From the NCBI GenBank assembly GCA_022661535.1, contig JAKULF010000004.1, positions 3,100,001-3,164,000 of the forward strand: 64,000 bases of DNA, given 5' to 3'. This document shows positions 21,782 to 32,844 of the stretch, piece after piece. How positions within the stretch are numbered: position 1 is the stretch's first letter; each line of letters opens with the position of its first letter. The notes below the pieces were generated by a model. That model did not search any database. It was given only the letters and a program-made list of their open reading frames with translations, and was not told the DNA's origin. Position numbers and translations under genes: made by a program. Origin of the DNA: Eutypa lata. Taxonomy: Eukaryota; Ascomycota; Sordariomycetes; Xylariales; Diatrypaceae.

Positions 21782-23019
21782 TCAAGTTTCTATGATCACT
21801 TTTATTACCAAACTTCCCGCATCGTCCACCGGCTTTGCCGCCATCGCGAATGCCTCCACCACGTTATCGAACCCCTTAAACCGGTGGGTAGCCAGTTTAG
21901 ACACATCCGGGAGCCCATATCTCTCCTTGTTCTCGAGCAGCCCAATGCCATACTCATACGTGCTAGCATATCGGAACACCCCGCGAAGGTCGACTTCCCT
22001 CAGCGCAGCAGCCGACATGGGTAGCGTCTGGATCGGGGTCCCCATGCCGATCAGCATGACCGCTCCGCCGGGCGTAGTCGAGTAGATGGCAGCTTGTACA
22101 CAGGATTCCACCCCCGTGCATTCGAAGACGATGTCGAAGAGGGGGTCAGGTGCTCCCTCCGTCTGCTCGTCCGAACCCGCCTCCGTCAGCACCTTGGATG
22201 TATCCTGGGCGACGGCGAGCCGGTCCTCGATGGCATCACTCTTAGGCCGTGTCCTCGGCACCGTGACGGCCACATCGGCGAAGCCATTCTGCTTCGCGAA
22301 GTCGACGCGCCGACCCTCGATATCCGCAATGGTGATGCTACCAGCTTTCTCGACCCGCAGCATCGCCGCGACGAGCAAGCCCACCGCGCCAGCCCCTAGC
22401 ACGAGCGCTCTCGCGCCAGGCCTCGGCTTCGCCCGACGTAAGGCGTGGATCGCGACGCTTAGCGGTTCTAGGAGGGCGCCCTCGTCCAAGGTGACGGCGT
22501 CCGGGAGCTTGTGACACCACTTGGCGGGGTGGTTGATGCGGCCCTGCAGCGTGCCCTGGAAGTGCGGGAAGGCCTTCGCGGAGCTTCGGAACTGCATGCC
22601 GGGACAGATGTTGTATCGCCCCGCGCGGCAGAGGACGCAGTTCTCGCAAGGCAGTCCGACTTCCAGGGCGACCCGGTCTCCCGGTTCAAACTTCCCGGCC
22701 GCGTTCGACCCGACGGCTTCTACTACGCCGGACGACTCGTGGCCGAGGGCGAGAGGCTCCCGCACAAGGATGTCTCCGTTGCGGTAGTGGTTGAAGTAAT
22801 GCTGGTCTGATCCGCATATGCCGGTGCTTCGGACAGAGACTTGGATCTCGTCGGGGCCCGGAGCCGGAACCTTGCGTGTCTCCTAAACATCGTGTGAGCC
22901 ATCTTCATATATATAGAGAGAAAGGTATACGCTAGATCCGGCTGTCGCCAGCGAGGACATACCGTTCTTAGATCTCTCACTCCGTGGAGCACAGATGCCT
23001 GTACACTGGTTTCGGACAT
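21782..23019 (-). CDS. Zinc-dependent polyol dehydrogenase (sorbitol/xylitol dehydrogenase-like)
   Basis: Exons 23019-22963 and 22882-21782 (intron GTATGT...TTTAG, 80 bp) give 385 aa. Medium-chain dehydrogenase with catalytic zinc ligands Cys42 (CGSDQHY), His67 and Glu68 (GHES). The structural zinc site is the four-cysteine lobe Cys98, Cys101, Cys104, Cys112. The Rossmann domain has GAGAVG and an acidic strand end IADIEG, suggesting NAD+. The closest group is the fungal sorbitol/xylitol/L-arabinitol dehydrogenases, which oxidise polyols to ketoses in the cytosol. An ~40-residue insertion (PRTRPKSDAIED...) sits in the coenzyme domain. Convergent with the dehydratase gene. Its promoter carries TGGGGGTCAAC, the same 11-mer as the dehydratase promoter. 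Confidence 0.88.
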
Positions 23020-23785
23020 GTTTATTTTGTCAACCTACCCAACAACACAGCAGCAGTGAGATAACGTTGGATGACTTAACACAACACGGGGAATATCATA
23101 TAGTTGCACAATGCTCGTAGACTGGTATCTTTTAGTGGGGTCTAACTACGATTGTATCATCACAGTGAAGTTCACCTAAGTTGGCCTCCAACCCCTCCTG
23201 ATCCACACGTGACGATGCTAGAAGTATGTATATGAGGGTTCGGGCAACTAAGCTGAATCTCCATGCGCCGTACCCTACACCTGGGGCTAGTGTGATCCTG
23301 ATGATCCCCCACTCAACGACCAAGTACATAGCTTTGTAAGGTTGACCCCCACTATGCGGCTAGGTGAGATGTTACCGGTGACGTGCATTTCAAAATTCTT
23401 GTTTTGGGGGAATTTAGTTAATTCGTTTGGGGCCTATGGGCTTATGTGAGCATAGCCCGATTACTTTTAGGACTAATACGGTACAGCTTACAATAATATG
23501 ACCTATGATTTGTTCTAGAATGGTAGTAGGTACAAACAAGATCGTTGAGCCGGTGTTTCGTCCACCTTCAACCGTACCGCACATCGAGAAGTTTATGCGG
23601 TGGTTTAAACGATTTGTGCTAAGATCTCTAGGTGTAAAAGGAGGTTTCACTGAGCGATAGCACGACATGATCTCCATAAATCAAGGTTTTGGGTATTACT
23701 TATGTACTTTAGTAGACGTGTATTACGACAATCAAGAATCAATTGAGCTTGACGTGATAATATCTATTGACTTAACACTACCACA
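23020..23785. other. Intergenic with zinc-ADH promoter
   Basis: About 770 bp between the zinc-ADH start and the SDR 3' end. Apart from the G-rich motif at 23341-23352, nothing recognised. Confidence 0.5.
23341..23352 (-). promoter_or_regulatory. Shared cluster motif, zinc-ADH promoter
   Basis: Reads GTGGGGGTCAAC in the gene's direction, ~320 bp upstream of the start codon. Confidence 0.5.
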
Positions 23786-24685
23786 TCACCGGCCCATCCA
23801 ACCACCATCAACAGTCAAGATCTCCCCATTAACATATCTACAGCCCGCCCCGGCCAAAAACACCGTCGCGCCCTCGAAATCCTGCGGCGAGCCCCACCGC
23901 CCGACGGGAATGCGCTCCAGGATGCTCGCCGCGCGCTTCTCGTCCGCCAGCAGCGCCTCGTTCATGTCCGTAGCTATGTAGCCGGGCGCGATCGCGTTGA
24001 CGTTGATACCGTCGCTGGCCCACTGGTTGGACAGCGCCTTGGTTAGCTGCGCAATGCCACCCTTCGCGGCGGCATAGGCCGGCACGTTTAGACCACCCTG
24101 GAACGATACGAGAGATGCTACGTTGATAATGGCGCCGCGGCGGCCTGTCGTGTCCGGGGCCCGGGTCAGGAAGTAGGCTCCGAAGTCTCGGCAGAGCGTC
24201 CAACAGGTCTTGAGGTTGACTTGGAGAACCTAAGTTTTTTTATAAAGAATTAATGTTATTTAGTCTTTATCAACCGATTATCGAGGAGGAAATGAGAAAA
24301 GGTAAAAGATAGATATTGAGTCGAAGGAGATCAGACTTACATCGTCCCAATCGGACATGGGGAATTGGTGCGCTGGGTGCCGCCTCTGAATACCAGCGCA
24401 GGTGATTAAGATATCCACATCGTGGCCATCATCCAGTATTCGCTTGGTAAGGCCCGCGACAGCTTCTTGCGATAGCAGGTCGGCCGTATAGATGAAGGCC
24501 TTACGACCGAGCGCCTCGATCTTCTGCTTCGTCTCCTGGTTCTTCTCGTCTCTCTGGATCAGGATGATATCGGACCCCGCGCCCGCGAGCGCGAGAGCCA
24601 TGGCCTGGCCGATACCCCGCGTCCCGCCAGTTACGACGGCCAGATGGCCATGGAGCGAGAATAACCTCTCGAGATACGATGCCAT
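23786..24685 (-). CDS. KduD-like short-chain dehydrogenase
   Basis: Exons 24685-24341 and 24229-23786 (intron GTAAGT...TTAG, 111 bp) give 262 aa. Classical SDR with TGGTRGIG (19-26), CAG, Ser154, Tyr167 and Lys171 (YAAAK), all catalytic residues present. The overall pattern ([49 protein letters not shown]) is that of 2-deoxy-D-gluconate 3-dehydrogenase / 2-keto-3-deoxy-gluconate dehydrogenases of the KduD/gluconate-5-dehydrogenase group. In bacterial non-phosphorylated pathways such an enzyme can oxidise a 2-keto-3-deoxyaldonate. Position beside a dehydratase and an aldolase fits that, but the reaction is inferred. Two G-rich motif copies lie upstream (25096 and 25246). Confidence 0.86.
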
Positions 24686-25094
24686 GATGGGTAGTGGTGC
24701 TCGGAAATATCTCTTGGTGAAGGGGGTTGGATCGAGGTAATGCTTATCATATGCCTAATTAATTACCATAATGGCAATACACATTAACTAAGTACAATGT
24801 ACGCACGTCCAACTATATTGTCTTTACTTTTCCGTTTATTTTTTATTTTTTGTTCTTTGGACCTGGCAGGAGGCTTACCCCGCCAACCCCTCGTACATAG
24901 ACGAGGCCGCTTTAGGTCCCCTAGTCATGGAAGATACGTACATGTTCTCTAGGCTTATGTATTTAATCCCTGCTAGCAAATTAATGAATGTGGGTTCTCC
25001 ATGGGCTCGTGGAGCAAATTGAGCCAAGTTGCGGGGAGGACCACAATTGGCCCATCAACCCCTGTCATTTCCAAAACGGGAATTACTTCCTTCT

Positions 25095-25109
25095 TACGTG
25101 GGGGTCAGA
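25095..25109 (+). promoter_or_regulatory. Shared cluster motif, SDR/kinase intergenic
   Basis: TTACGTGGGGGTCAG; the same 15-mer occurs in the MFS promoter at 33164-33178 (minus). Confidence 0.5.
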
Positions 25110-25245
25110 CAAGATGGGGTGAAATGCGAGTGCTTCCGGAGAAAGGCTCCGAGAACGGGTGTAGTTGGTCACGAGCGCGTTTTGACTGCATTTCAAACAT
25201 GACAGGAATCGATCCTTTCTCCGAAGGGGTGGGGGGTTGGTACGG

Positions 25246-25256
25246 CGGGGGGTCAT
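25246..25256 (+). promoter_or_regulatory. Shared cluster motif variant
   Basis: CGGGGGGTCAT, a six-G variant in the same intergenic region. Confidence 0.35.
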
Positions 25257-25724
25257 GCTCGCTTACATAGATTTTTTAAAGTCTAATGTGGTGCTTAGCT
25301 TAACTTGTGTGGTGGAAGAGAGAACAAGATGTCCCTTGTAGGTGATAAAATAGGGGAGCGCGCAGTATGATAAGGGGATGGTGGTATGAGGGTGTCATGG
25401 TTTTCCGGGTGAACTGGAACCTGTTTGAGATATAGTATAGTCAAGCCCGGGCATTCACTTTGAAACTTCTCCAGCTCGACTCGGGTTGAAGCCTCTGTCA
25501 TCATCAGCCTGGAAAGTCCGTGACATCCTTAGACAAAGAGGACCTCGGTCATATATATTATACAGCACTTTGAACACTGTCAATTAGAGAAGATTTCGAG
25601 CATATATCGTTGAATATAATGGGTTCCGGTATGTAGCCACGGACTAGATAACTCTCGCATGGTTTCGAAGTCCTCACTAACCGGGACTTACATGTATAGA
25701 AAAACACATGTGATGGCCCGATGG

Positions 25725-26735
25725 CTCCAGTGCAACATTCCTTCTGCTCTCTTGCTGTGGTCAATCGGGGATGATGTCGGCGTCGGAAGATCGCAATGCG
25801 GGGGGATGGGACGCAGGAGCCTCGCTGATACCGCCCTTGTTCAGAAAATAGCGAGAACTCCCACCGCTCAGGGTGCGTCATCTTGATGTACAACAGCCTT
25901 CGCGGATTAAGTCAGCTGGATATAGACGCTGTCACTGTAGAGTTATCCAAACAGCTCTCCGAAACATACGGGATGAATGCGGTGAGAATTTGACCGGAAC
26001 CTACATGTCCAGCCTAAATGGTTTGGGGCAGCGCTACGCTCCTTAAGGTTGCCGACGACCGCTTCGTCGATCTCCTTGACGCGCTTGCTGCGGTAAGTGG
26101 CTGGCTCCCACCAGTGCCGACTGAAAAATAGGCACGAGAAAAGCGGCAGGATATCACCAACGTGGAAAGTACTCAGATTTTGACAGGGGGCCACAGATTA
26201 ATTTCCAATGTGAGTCGTAACGACAGCGACCGTGCCCTGAGTCTCAAAGCCGGGACTGAAGCTGTTCTGTCGTTCTTGCAATCCTTGCCAACCAGCGATG
26301 CGGTTCAGCTTGTAGCGAACATTGCCCACGTAATCGAGAATAGTATGGGGAGGATTCCGGAGCTCTGTGCGTTATCTACATCAACGCGATGGCACATGTC
26401 CTTCGCAAATAAGATAGCGAGCAGCCGTAGCAGGTTACAGCGGCGATATGGGCCAAATATTTAGAGGGCGCTTCGCAGGCCCTCGGGAGATATACCCCGG
26501 CTAAGCCGGGTGACAGAACCGTAGTGGATATCCTACAGGCATTTATGGAGGTGTTCAAGTCTACGGAGGATTTAGAGAAGGCGGTGGCTGCAGCAGAAAG
26601 GGGGTTTAAGAGTACCAAGAGTGTGTAGGCGAGCCTTGGTCGCCTAGTGTATGTCGGTGGCGAAGAATGGAGGAATTGTCCCGACCCTGGCGTATATAGC
26701 CTCCTGAGATTCCTGAAATCACTAGTAGAATAAGA
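25725..26735 (+). pseudogene. Dihydroxyacetone/glyceraldehyde kinase (DAK type) remnant
   Basis: Pieces of a DAK kinase occur in order but in shifting frames with stops. Near 25760-25860: SIGDDVGVGRSQ...GRRSLADTALVQKIA (DhaK domain). Near 25880-25990: ILMYNSLRGLSQLDIDAV and KQLSETYGMNAVRI-stop. Near 26040: TLLKVADDRFVDLLDAL. Near 26220-26350: LKAGTEAVLSFLQSLPTSD and NIAHVIENSMG (ATP-binding DhaL domain). Near 26490-26730: the RYTPAKPGDRT-type block, FMEVFKSTEDLEKAVAA and SLGRLVYVGGEEW. At least four stops or frameshifts and a deletion between the first two pieces make it non-functional; the N-terminal substrate domain is absent. Active members phosphorylate dihydroxyacetone or D-glyceraldehyde, the product of the neighbouring aldolase. 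Confidence 0.82.
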
Positions 26736-27045
26736 GCACGTAGACACGTTTAGCCTCGAAGCAGCGTATCGCCATGAACATTAACATATTAATTATTCAT
26801 CAAGTTTGCACGGATTAAACCATATCTTGAACAATCCAATTCCATCGTCCGAATACCACAAATACGTTATCACAACCAATAGCCTATCGTATAATCATGT
26901 AATGCACTTTATTCGGCGCACTAGATAGGTAGCACTGAGAAAAGACGACGAGGCAGATGATGACTTCAACATCTCTAGTTTCAGTATCCCCATCATCAGC
27001 AGAAATTTCAGGGTATTCTCTAAGCTATGTATCTATGAAAACCAA
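26736..27045. other. Intergenic
   Basis: About 310 bp between convergent kinase remnant and aldolase. Nothing recognised. Confidence 0.5.
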
Positions 27046-28023
27046 TCATATAGAGAGTGAGGTCTCCAGCTCGACCAACTCAGTAAACCCATTCTCCTGC
27101 TCCGCCAGCTTCACACCCACCGGCAACGAGCACGGCTTCCGGGGCTCGCCCCCATAGCCGAAGTACTTCTGCAGTCCGACCTTGACCGACACGAACCCGC
27201 CCTGTATGGCGGTCCAGTCCCCTCTCGCGACGACGGCCTGTGCGTTCCTCGCCTTCTCATGCTGGCCTGCTTCCCACAGCCGGATGACCTCCAGACAGGC
27301 CTTGGGCGAGATATTGCCGAGCCCCCCGATGATGCCGTGCCCGCCGACGGCCAGCGTCTGCACAGTGAAGTCGGCGCTGCCACCAAACGTGCGGAACCCG
27401 GTCCCGGCCGTGCCGGCAGCCACGCGCGCCAGCTTCCCCGTGTTGCCGCAGGTCAGCTTGACGCCGGTGATGTTGGGGTGCTGGGCCAGCGCCAGCACGA
27501 CGTCCGAGCTGAGGTCCAGGCCGCTGCACGCGCCGGGGAAGTTGTAGATCAGGACCGGCAGGGGCGAGGCGTCGGCGACGGCGCGGAAGTGGCTCGCGAT
27601 CAGCTCCGTGGAGAGGAGGCCACCGTAGTACGCGGGCGGCAGCACGAGCACGTGGGAGCCGCCGGCCTCGGCCGCCTCCCGGCACAGCTGGATGGTCTCC
27701 CGCGTGCTCTGGGCGCCGCACCCCACGATGACGGGGAGGTGGCCGTAGCCGTTCGAGTCGAGGGCGCTGCGGGTCAGCTTCGTGATGAGGGTTCGCTCCT
27801 GGTGGTCTAGGTGGACGGCTTCGCCGTTGGAGCCGTGCGTCACGAGGCCGGTGACGCCGGCCTTGGCCAGCCGTATCGCGTGCTGCGTCGTTGTGCTCTC
27901 ATCGACGGTGTCCTCGGGCGTGAAGAAGGCGACGGTTGGGACGTAGAACCCTGGGGCTAACGTGGACGGCGGGGAGGTTTGGGAGGACGTGGTCCCAGTT
28001 GTTCCATTCGCGGATGGGGCCAT
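27046..28023 (-). CDS. DHDPS-family aldolase, probable 2-keto-3-deoxy-sugar-acid aldolase
   Basis: Single exon, 325 aa from ATG 28023; an extension to 28092 is in frame but not family-like. Members of the DapA/NanA fold form a Schiff base on a lysine. Here Lys189 lies in NITGVKLTCGN, the catalytic Tyr160 in VLIYNFPG, and the substrate-binding loop THGSNGEAVHLDHQER replaces the GTTGE motif of true DapA. The C-terminal FGGSADFTVQTLAVGGHGIIGGLGN is typical. Fungal relatives include the GaaC/LGA1-type 3-deoxy-hexulosonate aldolases, which split a 2-keto-3-deoxyhexonate into pyruvate and glyceraldehyde. Next to a DgoD-type dehydratase this is the expected second step. Codon use is very GC-rich. 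Motif ACGTGGGGG lies upstream at 28582-28590. Confidence 0.86.
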   Translation of the reverse strand: MAPSANGTTGTTSSQTSPPSTLAPGFYVPTVAFFTPEDTVDESTTTQHAIRLAKAGVTGLVTHGSNGEAVHLDHQERTLITKLTRSALDSNGYGHLPVIVGCGAQSTRETIQLCREAAEAGGSHVLVLPPAYYGGLLSTELIASHFRAVADASPLPVLIYNFPGACSGLDLSSDVVLALAQHPNITGVKLTCGNTGKLARVAAGTAGTGFRTFGGSADFTVQTLAVGGHGIIGGLGNISPKACLEVIRLWEAGQHEKARNAQAVVARGDWTAIQGGFVSVKVGLQKYFGYGGEPRKPCSLPVGVKLAEQENGFTELVELETSLSI

Positions 28024-28183
28024 GATGTGATAGTTCTGTAAGTAAAGAGGGCGGTGAAACAATCGGATAATTATGACACTAGATGTTTTCAAAAATAGGA
28101 ATTAGTTGGAAAGGATGTGTTGTTCAAGCTGTAAATTGGAATAGTTCCTAGAGCATTCTATCAGTACCGGTAGCGGACTAAAT

Positions 28184-28205
28184 ATAATAATAATAATAAT
28201 AATAA
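28184..28205 (+). repeat. (ATA)n microsatellite
   Basis: AATAATAATAATAATAATAA run, about seven units, in the aldolase upstream region. Confidence 0.8.
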
Positions 28206-28579
28206 TGCAGGAAGGAGTGTTCCTAGCTTGTTTAAGTTCCGGGTCGGTACCTATTAATATTTTTATATATTGCCGGCCACACCAGTGTACTCTTACCACG
28301 AATCACATCATATACCTATGCCTCAATGGTTTGTATATTTCCTGTCATTGTTCTACATTGTATCATTCGTGTTATGAAGCCCTCCTTTCCTCTTTTTTTA
28401 TTCTTTTCAACCCATTATAGTTTTTTCTCTCTCCGTTCTAAAATCATCTTTCTAAAAAAAACCATCTACTGCTCGATAAACGTTAGTGTACCTACACCTT
28501 GTAGCTGAAGTGAGGCTCGTCAAACTTGGAATGCTCGGCCGGCCCAATGAGTCTGAGTACCTAGTCTCAGCTTTCCCCG

Positions 28580-28590
28580 CTCCCCCACGT
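28580..28590 (-). promoter_or_regulatory. Cluster motif variant, aldolase promoter
   Basis: Reads ACGTGGGGGAG toward the aldolase gene, ~560 bp upstream. A second variant CGTGGGGGATG lies at 28635-28645. Confidence 0.4.
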
Positions 28591-29389
28591 ATCATGACGG
28601 GGTTCCAATGAACGCATCGTGTCTCGTTAGCTTCCATCCCCCACGAATCTTTCTGTGGAGTAAGGGGAACCATATTAAAAATGGGGTCTGGTACAACGCC
28701 TCTCGGGCTTCGGCTATGGAGTCAACTCCACACCCTTCTTTTCTTCCCTATTTCTCATCAGAGCTCTGACGGTAAACGTGTTTGTCCAACGATGGATGGA
28801 TGGGTGAAGGATCTCCGGGTGACAGACAATAATACGAGGTGAACCAAAATTGTTTGTTAACGAACAAGTTCAGTAGATATTTCTTAAGTACAGGGACAGG
28901 CTAAATCGGCTTCCACGTGTCTACGGCCCGAGTTGTTCTATGTCCATCTTGTTTTGGTAATCACTCACGTGCAATACGGTCTACTTTTGCACACAATAAA
29001 TCTATTTTTAGTGGATGAATCAATCCGTCCTACACTATATACGTGTCAGTACATATAGGTATATATGCAGCAAGATCCAAAGCGGATTATTTTCTAAATA
29101 AATACTATCTTTTGTGAAGAGGCAAATACGACCTTGGGATATTTTCCATGTCACGCCTCAATGACCTGCAGAATCACCTGATGCTCCCTAGCGTCGAGAT
29201 GTAAGGTACAAAATTTGCTTCACCTCTTTAGCGGAGGTGGCATATACTCCACCAACCTAACTGCTACTAGTCGGTCTTTAGGCGTGTGTGTCCGTGGGGG
29301 CTTCCACCGTATAGTTTGTGTTGTACTAACTAGATCCTCCGGGGAAGGCCTAATGCCTAACAAGCACTACCCTAGAGTTGGAGATGGGG

Positions 29390-29417
29390 TGAGAGAGAGA
29401 AAGAGAGAGAGAAAAGA
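29390..29417 (+). repeat. (GA)n-rich tract
   Basis: Imperfect GAGAGAGAAAGAGAGAGAGA run. Confidence 0.7.
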
Positions 29418-29881
29418 AATGGGTCCGTACTTCCAGGCTTCTCCGCCTCTGGGGATTTCCCGCAATATCTAGTAGACATGAATATGCCAGCAAATATCGC
29501 GTGGCCCTACCACGTAACTCAGAAGTTGGTAATTCGAGAACGCTGATGGGTAATAAATAGGAGCTGTCTAGACCACGTGAATCTAGGCCAGCCATCTGCG
29601 CTCAAGCTATCCAGCTATGAAGTAGTTACCACATTCCCATAGGCCTACAAGCTAGTTAGGTAATGCGTAGCTATTTTTGCTTAAGCCTTCTCCACACCAA
29701 AATCTGGGGTAAGCAACTGCACCACCACCTTAGAACCATCAAACGTAGCATGGAGAAAAGAATTCTGTAGGATGAGCTGTCTCAAGTCCTTTATATTTGA
29801 ACAGCAGCTCAACTCGTCGTTGTATGGCAGCTTTCCTGACGAGCCGGGCTGCGTTTTCCATCATCTTCACATGATATTATA

Positions 29882-30730
29882 ATGGCATATCAACGATACC
29901 TGGCTCAAATGACGCTACGGCATATTGAATCTGGCGATTCGTTCCCGGAGAGGCACGTCGCCGATCTGGACGACCTCAAGCTTGCAGATGACGACGGTTC
30001 CGCATCAGACTCCGTCGCATCCTCGAGGAGAGCTCCTTCACGGCCGCCAAAGGCACGATCAGAAAGCCCCGATGGGTACGAGATGAGGGGGCGCTACTGG
30101 GAAGCCGCAGATATTCTCAAGTTCGACCTGGAAGAGTCCAAAAAAGCGCCAGACGTTTGGGACTACGTCTATGATCCGGTCTGTCTCCCACCATCTGGGG
30201 TCGCGAGGACCCCCACGATGCGCCAGCTCGGCGCGATGCCGATTCGTAGGGCCTGGCGGCGATGCAGCTCGAGGGAGCGACCGAACATGCGCCAGGGGCA
30301 TGTGATCGAAGCCATAATGGTGTATGAGCGGGGGGAGGTCCTAGATCGCGTGGGCCGGTGCAAACGGTGCAGCGAGGGGAAGGGAATATCGCGATCGTGC
30401 GTCGTCGTGCCGCGCATCATCGGGGATGCCTGCAGCAACTGTCTCTACGATGGCCTGGGCGAAGGATGCGATGCATTGCAGCGGTGCTCCTACCGTCTCC
30501 CGAACCGGAAGCGCGGCAGGTCGGACGAGAGTGAGGACAACACCGTGCCGAGGAAAGAGGATTTCACGACCGTCCTGAAGTTGATAGAGCAGATGAAAAA
30601 CACGAGTGCCGCGGCAGGGTCCAAGAAAGATCAGAACGTAGTAGCCAAGGCTAAGAGGATAGAAGAAGCTGCTCTGCAGGTAGCTAGAGCTGCGCGCGAA
30701 TGGGGTCGTAAAGAAGCCCCATCAAAATAA
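29882..30730 (+). CDS. DUF3716-like cysteine-rich protein, putative nuclear factor
   Basis: Single exon, 282 aa. The N-terminus is acidic and low in complexity (LADDDGSASDSVASS). A cysteine cluster at 160, 163, 173, 184, 187, 196 and 202 (RCKRCSEG, SC, ACSNCLYD, GCDALQRCSY) matches the pattern of the fungal DUF3716 domain, a small zinc-binding-like module. It is followed by a basic patch PNRKRGRSDE that looks like a nuclear signal and a C-terminal predicted coiled coil (EDFTTVLKLIEQMKN...AKRIEEAALQVARAAREW). No known function. Because it sits among the sugar-acid genes and looks like a nuclear protein, it could be a local regulator; that is only inference. Confidence 0.68.
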   Translation: MAYQRYLAQMTLRHIESGDSFPERHVADLDDLKLADDDGSASDSVASSRRAPSRPPKARSESPDGYEMRGRYWEAADILKFDLEESKKAPDVWDYVYDPVCLPPSGVARTPTMRQLGAMPIRRAWRRCSSRERPNMRQGHVIEAIMVYERGEVLDRVGRCKRCSEGKGISRSCVVVPRIIGDACSNCLYDGLGEGCDALQRCSYRLPNRKRGRSDESEDNTVPRKEDFTTVLKLIEQMKNTSAAAGSKKDQNVVAKAKRIEEAALQVARAAREWGRKEAPSK

Positions 30731-31199
30731 AAGTTACCAAAAAGCCTGGCATCATAAAATATTGAGAGGCAAGATTAGTATAGAAAACATTTCACATTAA
30801 TATACGAGGCAAGAAATTATTCATTCTAGATGTGAAAATTACGGTATCGGGGTATTTAATATTGTGATAGCTAGCTGATCCATAAGCATAGACGGACAAG
30901 ACTACGGAGATATCAGGTCCTAAGGAAAACTCATGAGTGGTAAGGAACGCTAACATTGCGAATTATGAGCTGTAATTATGACTACCTGTTCAGCACGGAG
31001 GTGAATGGAGTAAGGAAAAAGGCTCGTCTTATCTTCCCCAGTCGAAAATAGAGACCAACCGGATAGCCCGGTTCACACGTGCCTGGATGTACTCCAAGCC
31101 ATCCGTAAATGTCTATATCCACGATTTACTGGAGCAGATCGATTTTACCTGTCAAGAAAACAGAAATATATTTTTTCGTCATTGCGACAGTAAACCTCC
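30731..31199. terminator. Convergent 3' intergenic region
   Basis: About 470 bp between the DUF3716-like gene and the MFS transporter; likely 3' UTRs. Confidence 0.3.
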
Positions 31200-32844
31200 C
31201 TACAAAGTATATCTGAAACCACTAGATATTTGCGCATCAGTCGGCCCGTTCTTGCCCAGGTTTTGGCCTTGATCCAGCTTCTTGTTCTGTCGGCCGAGGT
31301 AGATCCTCGTGGCCACAGCGAAGGCAATGGCCAGTCCCGTGGCGACTACGTTAACGATAAATGCGACGACGTAGCGAGGAGATTCGTAGTAGAGGTAAGA
31401 ACCCCAGATGTTGGGCGTGTTGCACATGGCGTTGATGAGGGCGATCGCAGCCGCGCGCTTGACGGACGGTCGCGATAGACTGGCCGTGATCCACGAGAGA
31501 ACGACGACTGCAGCCGAGTAGAACGACCCTGGGAGAAGCATCATCGCTACGTAGCGGGCTGCTATGTTGAGGGAGGACACCGCAATGATGTTGGCGACGA
31601 GGGTAATGACGAGTGGGATCGCAATGTGGAAGAACCGCTCTTGCGTGCGATCCGAGTGGAACCCGTTGATCAGCATGCAGATGACGCAGAGGATGAAGGG
31701 AGGTGCGGTAAGGCCATAGGTCGTGTTGCGATCGTAGCCGAGACCGCCAACAACGGAGGGAAAGAAGTTGACAACAGCACCGACAATGTATGTCATGTAC
31801 AGAATGCCCATAAGAAGCCACGTCTTGGGGTCTACCAGAGCCATAGTGAAACCTTTGATAGCGGTGACCTCGCTCACGTCATCAGCCTGTCCCTGGTCCG
31901 AGACGAAATTCCACTCGACGAACTCGCATTCGATTTTAGACAGGCCTAGGATCTTCTTGTGCGAGTTGGGCAGAATGAAAGCGAACACAATGGCAAGACC
32001 AACCGTCAGGACGCCTTCGACTAGGAACAGCTGCAGAGTAACGTTAGCACGACTGACACGATTGATAGCAAAGCAGAACGGTTTTTTGCATTCTCCAAAA
32101 CCACTTACCCAACGCCACCCAGACAAGCCATGTGACCCGTCAAGGCGCAGAATTCCAATGGCAAACAGACCACCGAAGGCATTGCCAAGCTGGGATCCGG
32201 AATATAGGATAGCCGTGCGGAACGCCATCTGTTTCCGGTTGTAAAAGAGCGAGAGGAAGTAGAGCGCGCCGGGGAAGAAGATAGCCTCGATGAACCCCAG
32301 GAAGACGCGCGCCGTCAACAACCCGGCATAGTTGTGAACGACAGCCATGAGGGCCGAGACCACGCCCCAGGCGGCCATACCACCGCAGATGTATACTCCA
32401 GGCCATAAGATCTTGCCCACTATAAGGTTCGACGGGACTTGCATTAGGATGTAACCAGCGAACAGGATGCTGTGAATCCGGAAGTGTTAGTATTATGATC
32501 CGTAAACCAACTACCCAACAGTCACATAAACCAGGTGGCGTGGTTTCTTACCTCACGGCTGTCTGATACTCCACGGGACTCAAGCTGAGCTCCTCCTCGA
32601 TATTAGCCAGCTTAGCGCTGGCGATGTTCTGGCGGTCGAGGTAGTTGAGGATGTACATAATCGTGAGAACGGGCATGATGATAATATCCATTTTCCAGGT
32701 GGCCTTGCGGCTGAGGCGATTGTATTCGTCCTGGCTGAGGGCAGCAAGGCTCGCTGGCATCACGGGAACGGCTCCGTTCTGCCCACCATCCTGCTTGACT
32801 ATTTCGACCTGCTCCGAGCCGGTGTCCATTTTCTCGTGCTCCAT
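31200..32844 (-). CDS. MFS permease, anion:cation symporter (Dal5-type) family, three exons
   Basis: Exons 32844-32552, 32469-32109 and 32030-31200 join in frame to 494 aa. The second intron (78 bp, GTAAGT...CTGCAG) lacks stops and is easily missed. Twelve membrane helices are expected and the hydrophobic pattern agrees. TM1 carries the ACS signature YILNYLDRQNIASAKL, followed by SPVEYQTAVSILFAGYILMQVPSN (TM2) and GWRW-LFLVEG before TM6. Proteins of this group import carboxylates such as allantoate, nicotinate, tartrate, D-galactonate or related acids at the plasma membrane. In this cluster an aldonate is the plausible cargo. TTACGTGGGGGTCAG lies 320 bp upstream of the start. Confidence 0.88.

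Larger units (their letters stand above)
24686..25720. other. Intergenic between SDR and decayed kinase
   Basis: About 1 kb. Contains two copies of the G-rich cluster motif; otherwise nothing recognised. The missing N-terminal half of the kinase pseudogene was sought here without success. Confidence 0.5.
28024..29881. other. Intergenic, aldolase and DUF3716-like gene promoters
   Basis: About 1.9 kb. Contains (ATA)n at 28184-28205, a GA-rich tract at 29390-29417, two G-rich motif copies near 28580 and 28636, and CCGTGGGGGC near 29292. No gene recognised. Confidence 0.5.

Noticed and set aside
25001..25270. 89-codon frame near the SDR promoter, considered as kinase N-terminus
   Set aside because: No match to DhaK motifs; low-complexity Gly/Ser; contains the cluster motif instead.
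27257..27810. Long frames on both strands inside the aldolase gene
   Set aside because: Shadow frames caused by very high GC third positions of the aldolase.
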